Shown here piece after piece: positions 1 to 5,077 of a stretch of DNA of 7,460 bases. The stretch is taken from NCBI GenBank assembly GCA_937870805.1, contig CALMZT010000342.1:1-7460 (forward strand), given 5' to 3'. This stretch comes from an uncultured Chloroflexota bacterium. GTDB lineage: Bacteria; Chloroflexota; Anaerolineae; Aggregatilineales; Phototrophicaceae. Made by a program: the position numbers and the translations under genes. A model generated the notes under the pieces. It worked only from the letters and a program-made list of their open reading frames with translations, was not told where the DNA came from and did no database searches. Numbering within the stretch: position 1 is the first letter of the stretch; every line of letters begins with the position of its first letter.

Positions 1-1
1 G

Positions 2-307
2 GAATGGACACGCAATCGCCGCGATCATTTGCGTCAGCTTTACGCTCAGGCGTTGGTGTCGATGGGACGACTGACTAGAGGGCGCAACGATGACGAGCAG
101 GCACTGGGCTTTTATGTGCGCTCGTTGAAGGAAGCGCCAGAACGCGAAGACATCCACCGCGAAGTCATGTCAATCTATATCCAGCTAAATCGTTTTGAAG
201 ATGCCCGCGCACAGTATAATCGCCTTGCGCAAATCCTGGACGAAACATTGCATATTGAACCCTCGCGTGAGACGCGCGAGATGTATTCTATGATTGAAGG
301 TCGTTAA
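2..307 (+). CDS. C-terminal part of a BTAD-containing transcriptional activator (partial)
   Basis: The frame is open from the window edge, so the start lies outside; about 101 residues are visible. They form helical TPR-like pairs, and the ending is typical of the bacterial transcriptional activator domain (BTAD): a segment with R-F-E-D-A-R-A-Q-Y, then L-D-E-T-L-H-I-E-P-S, then a final helix with Y-S-M-I. In known families this domain follows an OmpR-like winged-helix DNA-binding domain (SARP regulators) or sits in large LuxR/MalT-type ATPase regulators, where it mediates oligomerisation or ligand response. The N-terminal domains are not visible, so the class of regulator and its targets cannot be told. 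The gene ends at TAA 305-307 and is followed by a strong terminator, so it is transcriptionally separate from the chemosensory cluster downstream. Confidence 0.8.
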   Translation, partial: EWTRNRRDHLRQLYAQALVSMGRLTRGRNDDEQALGFYVRSLKEAPEREDIHREVMSIYIQLNRFEDARAQYNRLAQILDETLHIEPSRETREMYSMIEGR

Positions 308-333
308 CCTTCGATCCACCTACACTGAAACTG

Positions 334-365
334 AACAAGGGGCTTTTAACCCCTTGTTTTTGTTT
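334..365 (+). terminator. Rho-independent terminator after the BTAD gene
   Basis: A perfect 9-base inverted repeat, AACAAGGGG (334-342) and CCCCTTGTT (350-358), encloses a 7-base loop and is followed by a T-rich tail (TTTGTTT from 359). It lies 26 bases after the stop codon of the BTAD gene and fits a classical intrinsic terminator on the plus strand. Confidence 0.9.
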
Positions 366-493
366 CTCCGTCCATGAGGGTTCGTATACAGCAATAATTT
401 GGTTAGAAAACCGTTCTCCCTATGGACATCAATTCTAATTTAACCGAACATAAAGATATATCACATTCGCCTCGCTAGATTGATACACAATAC

Positions 494-1588
494 ATGGCAG
501 AAAATACTTCTTGGGGTATCCGTGTGTTGCTGGCGGAGGATAGCCCCACCGTCCGGCATTATCTAACGAACCTCATCAACGAGACGCCAGGGTTTCGCGT
601 CATCGGTGCTGCACGCGACGGCGAGGAGGCGCTTGCGTTGGTGCAGGAACTCAAGCCGGATGTGGTATCAATGGATATTCGGATGCCGCGCATGGATGGA
701 TTAGAAGCCACACGCCGTATCATGGCACAGTGTCCGACGCCTGTCGTGGTCGTCAGTGGCTTGCTTGAGAGCGAGTTAGAGTTGTCCTTTCAGGCGCTGC
801 AAGCAGGTGCTCTGGCTGTTGTCGAAAAACCGCCCGACAGACGCGACCCAAATTTTCCAGAAAAGCAGCGCCAGTTAATCAAGACGCTGATGGCGATGTC
901 TTCAGTGAAGGTTATCCAGCGTCGTGAATTGAGTTTTGAACGGATCAGCGGTGCGCCGATCCCTGCCTCACTGCCTGCACTAAACACACTCAAAAACCGT
1001 TTGACTGAAGGCGTGCGTTCTGCGCCAGAACTCATTGCAATCGGAGCCAGTGCAGGAGGTCCCAGCGCTTTGATCTCGCTGCTGAATGGTTTACCGAGGG
1101 ACTTTGGCTTACCGATTGTCGTCGTCCAGCACATTCCGAATGAGTTCATCAACGGTTTGGCACGCTGGCTGCGCAAAAGTACGCCCTTTCCCTTGGTAGT
1201 AGCAAGCGACAATTTGCCTTTAAAGCCGCATACGGTGTACCTATCGCCGGGTACAGCCCATTTAACCATCACGCGCCAGTTACAAGGCTTAACGGCGCGT
1301 TTGGTCAAAGAACAGGGCGCACATCGTTATCAACCGTCGGTAGATATGCTGTTTAGCTCGGTAGCCGCAGCCTGCGGTGCAAAGGGCATCGGGATTATCC
1401 TGACAGGGATGGGTGATGATGGGGCGGAAGGCTTGCTGGCAATGCGACGTACAGGCGCGCGTACCTTCGCACAGGATGAAGCAAGTTCTACTGTGTTTGG
1501 GATGCCCGGCGCGGCAATCGAGCGTGGTGGGGTAGAACATGTGCTGTCTCTCACAATGTTAGCAACAGCGATTCGTAATCTGATGTAG
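494..1588 (+). CDS. cheB: CheB: chemotaxis receptor protein-glutamate methylesterase/glutamine deamidase
   Basis: This 364-residue protein has the full CheB layout and a length close to the E. coli protein (about 350). Residues about 9-125 are a receiver domain with acidic pair E15/D16, phosphoacceptor D61, S88 at the Thr/Ser switch position and K112. A linker to about 177 leads to the CheB methylesterase domain (about 178-364), with catalytic triad S186 (G-A-S-A-G-G), H213 (V-Q-H-I-P) and D309 (G-M-G-D-D-G). In the family, phosphorylation of the receiver relieves inhibition, and the enzyme removes methyl groups from glutamates of chemoreceptors in the cytoplasm. All key residues are present, so activity is expected. 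The ATG at 494 puts the receiver at the normal distance from the N terminus, but I see no good Shine-Dalgarno before it and no convincing promoter in 366-493. It is first in a five-gene run and has no CheR partner in view. Confidence 0.95.
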   Translation: MAENTSWGIRVLLAEDSPTVRHYLTNLINETPGFRVIGAARDGEEALALVQELKPDVVSMDIRMPRMDGLEATRRIMAQCPTPVVVVSGLLESELELSFQALQAGALAVVEKPPDRRDPNFPEKQRQLIKTLMAMSSVKVIQRRELSFERISGAPIPASLPALNTLKNRLTEGVRSAPELIAIGASAGGPSALISLLNGLPRDFGLPIVVVQHIPNEFINGLARWLRKSTPFPLVVASDNLPLKPHTVYLSPGTAHLTITRQLQGLTARLVKEQGAHRYQPSVDMLFSSVAAACGAKGIGIILTGMGDDGAEGLLAMRRTGARTFAQDEASSTVFGMPGAAIERGGVEHVLSLTMLATAIRNLM

Positions 1589-1622
1589 AATAAGTTCAAA
1601 CAGCGAACGAGGTTTGAAACTC

Positions 1623-1997
1623 ATGGCACTAGAAGTACTGCTGGTTGAAGACAGCAAAACACAGGCAGCGCAGATTAAAGAGACTCTGGAAAGTGTCGGA
1701 CTGCGTGTGCGGGTTGCCTATGACGGACCTGAGGGTATCCGTGAGGCGATTGAGAACCCCCCCGCCCTGATCGTGCTGGATGTAAAACTGCCCAGCATGG
1801 ATGGTTTTCAAGTCTGTCGCCGCCTGAAGCGTAATCCGACGACACAGGATATTCCTATCATTATGCTGACGGAAAAATCCAAAGCCCAGGACACGATGAC
1901 CGGACTGCGTGCCGGAGCAGACGATTATATCCCGAAGGACATTTTTGCTTCCGAACATCTTATCAGTACCTTGCAGGAACTAGGTATACTAGAGTAA
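1623..1997 (+). CDS. Single-domain response regulator (CheY-like receiver)
   Basis: The protein is 124 residues and consists of one receiver domain with no output domain. All functional positions are present: acidic pair E9/D10, phosphoacceptor D53 followed by K-L-P, T83 in the M-L-T switch motif, and K105 in the Y-I-P-K motif. It should accept phosphate from a histidine kinase, probably a CheA encoded elsewhere, and act by binding a partner. I chose ATG 1623 because GAGG at 1609-1612 lies 10 bases before it; the in-frame TTG at 1614 would leave only 1 base after that site. The gene follows cheB by 34 bases. Family members of this size include CheY and the PilG/PilH or FrzZ type; sequence alone does not tell which role applies. 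Confidence 0.9.
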   Translation: MALEVLLVEDSKTQAAQIKETLESVGLRVRVAYDGPEGIREAIENPPALIVLDVKLPSMDGFQVCRRLKRNPTTQDIPIIMLTEKSKAQDTMTGLRAGADDYIPKDIFASEHLISTLQELGILE

Positions 1998-2029
1998 GTA
2001 AACTCGTGATACCGGGAACAAGGGGTAGC

Positions 2030-2461
2030 ATGACTGACGCTAGAGGTCCATATCATCTGCGTCCACCCATCATGACAGTACGGGTGGAAGACACGATGGA
2101 TATTATGATTGTCCGAGACACTGTGCGCCGCGCGGCAGGGTTACTCGGTTTTTCGCCTGCCTATCGCGCACAGATGGCAAGCGCCGGGGCGACGTTAGCG
2201 GAATTGGTTCTCAAGACTGGCGAAGCGCACACCGTTCATCTGAACGGCGTTATCAACGGTAATCGCGTCGGCTTGCAGATTTCGTCCGAAACGCCCTGGT
2301 TAGCGGGGATTTCCGCCAACAATGTGTTGATTGCGCTGCGTTCTAAGCTGGGCGATTTGGTCGATGAGATTCTACTGGAAGGCAGCACACCACCTACTAT
2401 TGTCATGGTCACATGGCTCAGCGAAGCGCGTGGCAAGTTGATGCATCAGGACGACGAATAA
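2030..2461 (+). CDS. RsbT/anti-sigma-like GHKL-fold protein with degenerate ATP site
   Basis: The 143-residue protein resembles the N-terminal part of RsbT-type anti-sigma serine/threonine kinases: a helix with V-R-D-T-V-R-R, then L-L-G-F-S, then a helix with A-S-A-G-A-T-L-A-E-L, then a strand segment G-N-R-V-G-L-Q-I. In RsbT-like proteins the second helix carries the N-box E-L-x-x-N. In an ungapped alignment those positions are T55 and L59; a three-residue shift gives E58 but K62 instead of Asn. The D-x-G-x-G box expected near residues 86-93 is also absent. The fold assignment is inference from these partial similarities, and loss of ATP binding is a further inference. I chose ATG 2030 because AAGGGG sits about 5 bases upstream; an in-frame GTG at 2006 lacks such a site. 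Its stop is 2 bases before the cheW-like gene, suggesting coupled translation and a role in the same system. Confidence 0.6.
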   Translation: MTDARGPYHLRPPIMTVRVEDTMDIMIVRDTVRRAAGLLGFSPAYRAQMASAGATLAELVLKTGEAHTVHLNGVINGNRVGLQISSETPWLAGISANNVLIALRSKLGDLVDEILLEGSTPPTIVMVTWLSEARGKLMHQDDE

Positions 2462-2463
2462 AG

Positions 2464-2898
2464 ATGGTTGTGCAAGTTCCCGCCCTGCTGTTCATGCTCG
2501 GTGCTCAGGAATACGCTGTTCTCATTGAGGATGTCACCGAAGTAACAGCGCTGGTGGAAATTGTTACCGTGCCTGACACACGTCCCGAAATATTGGGGGT
2601 CGTGAATCGTCACGGTGCGGTATTATGGATGCTCGATTTGCGCCGCGTTTTTGATCAACCTGCAAAACCTGTCGATGTCTCCACACTGTTCATTGTCGCG
2701 CAGCGCGGAGAAACCCAACTCGGTTTAGTAGTCGATGAAGTGCGCCAGGTAGAATATCTTGATTTATCACAATTGCAAAGCGCACCCACAACGAGCGAAG
2801 CAATTCTTGGTATCATTACACATGGAGAGCGCTTGATTCAATTGGTTTCACTCTCTCCTTTACTTACACAGTATTCCCCAGTGGCAACGAACGGATAA
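2464..2898 (+). CDS. cheW: CheW-domain adaptor protein
   Basis: The 144-residue protein is a single CheW domain of usual length. It shows the family pattern: an N-terminal strand L-L-F-M-L-G-A-Q-E-Y, V-T-E-V, V-P-D-T-R-P-E-I-L-G-V-V-N, then hydrophobic strands ending L-D-L-R, and a second half with G-L-V-V-D-E-V. CheW couples chemoreceptors to CheA in cytoplasmic arrays. In E. coli-type CheW the loop reads N-L-R-G; here it reads N-R-H-G (residues 48-51), so the conserved Arg position is His50 with an Arg just before it. The proline usually three residues further on is a Trp (W55). ATG 2464, two bases after the upstream stop, is preferred; an in-frame ATG at 2413 would add 17 residues overlapping the upstream gene and not resembling CheW. 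Six bases separate it from the next gene. Confidence 0.88.
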   Translation: MVVQVPALLFMLGAQEYAVLIEDVTEVTALVEIVTVPDTRPEILGVVNRHGAVLWMLDLRRVFDQPAKPVDVSTLFIVAQRGETQLGLVVDEVRQVEYLDLSQLQSAPTTSEAILGIITHGERLIQLVSLSPLLTQYSPVATNG

Positions 2899-2904
2899 GG
2901 CGGG

Positions 2905-3813
2905 ATGAGCAACGCACGACGGCAGGAACGCATTTTAATTGTCGCCAAAGACGAAGACCTGCGCACGCAGCTTTCAGATACGCTGGAGTTGGCAGGTGGC
3001 TACGCGACGAATCAGTCAGGCACATTTGAAGAAGCCCTCAGTGAAATTCTGCTGACCGACTTCGACCTGATTGTCACCGAAGCTGAACTGCCTGATCTCA
3101 GCGGCATGGATTTGCTGGCAGTCGTCGGCGGGCTGCGTCCTGGCGCGCGTGTGATCGTGATTGACGACGACCTTTCTGCCAAAAGCGCCGTTGCGGTGTT
3201 CCGTTTGGGCGCTGTCGATTACCTCTACAAGCCGCTGAACATGACATTTGTTTTGATGCAGATTGAGCGCCAGCTTGAGCAGAAACGTGCAGAGCGCAAT
3301 CGTCCTGTTGACCAGGAGCAGGCACAGCCGCGCGAAGCCTCTCGTGATCGTGCCAAGCGCCTTGACCCACGCACACGTCCTGCTGCGTTGGTGTTAGGAC
3401 GCCAGCACTTCAAACGCATCGGCGTGGAACTGAATCGCCTGTTGGGACATGTGAAAGCCAGCTTCGTCGGGCTGGTGGACGCCGATGGTAACATGGTGGG
3501 CGCAGCCGGGACGCTGGACGACTACGACTTACAACTGCTGACACAGGCACTGAGCATCGACCACACGGCGCAGCGTTCGCTTGCCAGCATCTTGGACGAA
3601 AGCAAGTTCCACTCGACATACTTTGAAGGCACAAGCAACGGTGTTTACATCATCGAATTTGGCGGACCTTATACCGTGTCGCTGGCGGTGATCTGCGGCG
3701 CAGATGTGAAGCCCGGCATGGTGTGGCTCTACAGCAAGCGCACAGCCGCCATCATCGACGAAATTCTCAAGACCATCCCACAGCCCAAAAGCCTCCCGCG
3801 CTTGCAGGAGTAA
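2905..3813 (+). CDS. Pseudo-receiver / Roadblock-LC7 fusion protein
   Basis: This 302-residue protein has a receiver-like domain at about 8-125, a charged Arg/Gln/Glu-rich linker at about 125-160, and a Roadblock/LC7 domain at about 168-290, recognised from F-V-G-L-V-D-A-D-G-N-M-V and the downstream helix-strand pattern. The receiver is atypical: the acidic pair positions are A14/K15, the phosphoacceptor position is E59 (in E-A-E-L-P), and the switch Thr/Ser position is D87; only K109 in Y-L-Y-K-P remains. Normal phosphorylation is therefore unlikely, and E59 could mimic a phosphorylated state. Roadblock proteins commonly act as regulators of Ras-like GTPases such as MglA; no such GTPase gene is in the window. 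AAGG at 2897-2900, overlapping the upstream stop, serves as ribosome site for ATG 2905. It is the last gene of the cluster. Confidence 0.8.
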   Translation: MSNARRQERILIVAKDEDLRTQLSDTLELAGGYATNQSGTFEEALSEILLTDFDLIVTEAELPDLSGMDLLAVVGGLRPGARVIVIDDDLSAKSAVAVFRLGAVDYLYKPLNMTFVLMQIERQLEQKRAERNRPVDQEQAQPREASRDRAKRLDPRTRPAALVLGRQHFKRIGVELNRLLGHVKASFVGLVDADGNMVGAAGTLDDYDLQLLTQALSIDHTAQRSLASILDESKFHSTYFEGTSNGVYIIEFGGPYTVSLAVICGADVKPGMVWLYSKRTAAIIDEILKTIPQPKSLPRLQE

Positions 3814-3850
3814 TCTCTCTGTTTGCTATACCCCTGATGGTTGTTTCAGC

Positions 3851-3866
3851 GTAGATCATGATCTAC
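3851..3866. promoter_or_regulatory. Perfect 16-base palindrome, possible operator
   Basis: GTAGATCATGATCTAC equals its own reverse complement over all 16 bases. It lies 37 bases after the cluster's last stop and 71 bases before the -35 element of the next gene. It has no loop and no T-run, so it does not look like a terminator; a homodimer binding site is one possible reading, untested. Confidence 0.4.
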
Positions 3867-3885
3867 TCGATATTGCGTTTATAGC

Positions 3886-3905
3886 AGTGAACTGACTTGT
3901 TCACT
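3886..3905 (+). repeat. Inverted repeat with 6-base loop
   Basis: AGTGAAC (3886-3892) and GTTCACT (3899-3905) are perfect 7-base arms around TGACTT. It could be an RNA hairpin ending the chemosensory transcript, or a spaced operator. No T-run follows, so terminator function is uncertain. Confidence 0.4.
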
Positions 3906-3936
3906 CTCAAACGCTCTCCTCAATTCTTCCCTCTTA

Positions 3937-3965
3937 TTGACACTCCGTTAAGAATCCCATTTAAT
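3937..3965 (+). promoter_or_regulatory. Sigma-70-type promoter for the secreted SnoaL-like gene
   Basis: TTGACA (3937-3942) matches the -35 consensus exactly, the spacer is 17 bases, and TTTAAT (3960-3965) matches five of six positions of the -10 consensus. Transcription would begin near 3972, about 36 bases before ATG 4008. An AAGGAG ribosome site (3997-4002) lies 5 bases before that ATG. Confidence 0.75.
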
Positions 3966-4007
3966 GATGCGTAAAGACATTTCAGCAAGCGAACACAAGG
4001 AGAAATC

Positions 4008-4427
4008 ATGCTTTACCGTCGCGTTATTAGCTTTTTGTTCCTACTATTCGTTTTAAGCGTTTTTCCTGCCATCAGTGCCGCGCAGGACGACGCCGCAGAA
4101 GCCCATAAAACGATAATTCGGGGCTTTTATGATGAAGCGGTCAATGCAGGTAATGTAGACCTGATGGATGAGGTCTTTGCAGCCGATTACGTCAATTATG
4201 GCTTCGGTGAAGATTTGGATGTAGAAGGTTTTAAAGCGATGATTGAGTCCCTGCGAACCGCCATGCCAGATTTTGCAGCGATTGTCGAAGTGTTGATCGC
4301 AGAGGATGAATGGGCTGCCAGCCGTGTTCGTTACTGCAAAATCACTGCAAAAACACCCTTCCCTCAAGCCTATTTTCCTGCACGACAGACCGCTACGCGA
4401 AGCATTTCCCCCTCTCCACATGCTTAG
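4008..4427 (+). CDS. Secreted SnoaL-like (ester cyclase/NTF2-fold) protein, C-terminally truncated
   Basis: The 139-residue product starts with a signal peptide: R4-R5, a hydrophobic stretch about 6-19, and a likely cleavage after S-A-A (residue 25). Residues about 29-109 match the first part of the SnoaL-like/polyketide cyclase family: a helix with I-I-R-G-F-Y-D-E-A-V-N-A-G-N, a strand with A-A-D-Y-V-N-Y, and M-P-D-F. After V-R-Y (Y109, near 4334) the family pattern, which normally continues through further strands to complete the NTF2-like fold, stops. It is replaced by a polar tail (Thr, Pro, Ala, Ser) encoded by the start of a repeat-rich segment. About a third of the domain is therefore missing, and the protein is probably non-functional although the reading frame is intact. 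The promoter and ribosome site remain good, suggesting a recent disruption. The closest relatives are not enzymatically assigned, so the original activity is unknown. Confidence 0.65.
   Translation: MLYRRVISFLFLLFVLSVFPAISAAQDDAAEAHKTIIRGFYDEAVNAGNVDLMDEVFAADYVNYGFGEDLDVEGFKAMIESLRTAMPDFAAIVEVLIAEDEWAASRVRYCKITAKTPFPQAYFPARQTATRSISPSPHA
4333..4352 (+). repeat. 9-base direct repeat at the SnoaL homology break
   Basis: ACTGCAAAA occurs at 4333-4341 and again at 4344-4352, separated by two bases. The first copy covers the last codons that fit the SnoaL family, so the repeat marks the point where the original coding sequence was lost. It may be slippage or a rearrangement scar. Confidence 0.6.
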
Positions 4428-4547
4428 ACTCCCAATTTCACAGCGTTTCTAAAGGGGAGAGGGGGACAAAGGGGGTGAGGTTGTGGCGAACGCTCAATTC
4501 GCTTTCATTAAATCCCTACCCTTGAAGAGGGGTGAGGAGAGGGGTAG
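4407..4547. repeat. G-rich inverted and direct repeat element
   Basis: TCCCCCTCTCC (4407-4417) pairs perfectly with GGAGAGGGGGA (4456-4466). GGAGAGGGG occurs at 4456-4464 and again at 4536-4544, and GGGGTGAGG at 4472-4480 and 4529-4537, so the two blocks carry the same words in different order. CTACCC (4516-4521) pairs with GGGTAG (4542-4547). G-runs at 4454-4475 could also favour a G-quadruplex. I see no gene here; it resembles short dispersed non-coding repeats and may be a remnant of a small mobile or MITE-like element. It separates the broken SnoaL-like gene from the convergent GAF gene. Confidence 0.6.
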
Positions 4548-4551
4548 TGGT

Positions 4552-4998
4552 CTAATTCATCTGCTGATACATCGCGGTCAAATCCTCTTCATCCTGGTCA
4601 AGCGACTCACTTTCCAGAACTTCTTTGACCAGCCGCATCAGTTTATCAATTGTCTGTCGCGGAATAATGCCGTAACGGATGTGCTGATCTAAATACACCG
4701 CGCCATGTTCCAGCACAGGCAGCACGACCACCACACGCAGATCGGTAAAATTGGTATTCGTGACAGGAGCTTGCGCCGGGTCAGTGATAATGTTGTTGGT
4801 GATGATCGACTCGTTACGATCAAGCGCGCGGCGTAGAGAGGCTATCGCAACATCACGGAAATGTGCCGAGTTCAAAATCGACGGTTCGATGTTCAGCGTG
4901 TCCAATACATTGAGCTGCATATCAACAACCATCGCACGTTCGGCGCGTGTAATCTGTTTGGCAACGCGCATCAACTTTGATAAAAGGTGGTCGTCCAT
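4552..4998 (-). CDS. Small stand-alone GAF-domain protein
   Basis: The 148-residue protein is essentially a single GAF domain: an opening helix L-L-S-K-L-M-R-V-A-K-Q-I, then A-E-R-A-M-V-V-D, a middle with S-I-I-T-N-N-I-I-T-D-P, and the late strand G-A-V-Y-L-D-Q, followed by a terminal helix and an acidic tail (D-Q-D-E-E-D). GAF domains bind small ligands such as cyclic nucleotides or act as dimerising sensors, usually within larger kinases or cyclases; here no output domain is attached, so ligand and partner are unknown. ATG 4998 is preferred over the adjacent TTG 5001, with GGGGAAG upstream as a plausible ribosome site. It lies 79 bases downstream of the helical-repeat gene on the same strand and may be co-transcribed. 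Its end abuts the G-rich repeat, so a C-terminal loss is possible, but the acidic tail looks like a natural ending. Confidence 0.7.
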   Translation of the reverse strand: MDDHLLSKLMRVAKQITRAERAMVVDMQLNVLDTLNIEPSILNSAHFRDVAIASLRRALDRNESIITNNIITDPAQAPVTNTNFTDLRVVVVLPVLEHGAVYLDQHIRYGIIPRQTIDKLMRLVKEVLESESLDQDEEDLTAMYQQMN

Positions 4999-5032
4999 CA
5001 AATCTTCCCCGGCATTTTTTCCAACTTAAATA

Positions 5033-5047
5033 TACCGTGAAACGGTA
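5033..5047. repeat. Short hairpin between the helical-repeat and GAF genes
   Basis: TACCGT (5033-5038) and ACGGTA (5042-5047) are perfect 6-base arms around GAA. On the plus strand it is followed by ATTTTT; on the minus strand, the direction of the flanking genes, no T-run follows. It may be a processing hairpin or simply chance. Confidence 0.3.
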
Positions 5048-5077
5048 ATTTTTGCGCGCAAATTTTACGTTTTGCAG

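Noticed and set aside
400..460. Possible promoter before cheB (TTGGTT, GATATA)
   Set aside because: No pair of boxes with acceptable match and spacing was found, so it is not listed as a feature.
790..1308. Minus-strand open frame inside cheB
   Set aside because: It is the shadow of a fully convincing cheB frame with all catalytic residues; the translation shows no domain pattern.
4404..4480. CRISPR-like array from the repeated G-rich words
   Set aside because: The copies are too short, are unevenly spaced and occur in both orientations; there are no regular spacers and no cas genes.
4310..4692. Plus-strand frames across 4310-4525 and 4483-4692
   Set aside because: They lie in the G-rich repeat and antisense to the GAF gene, and have no recognisable domain or ribosome site.
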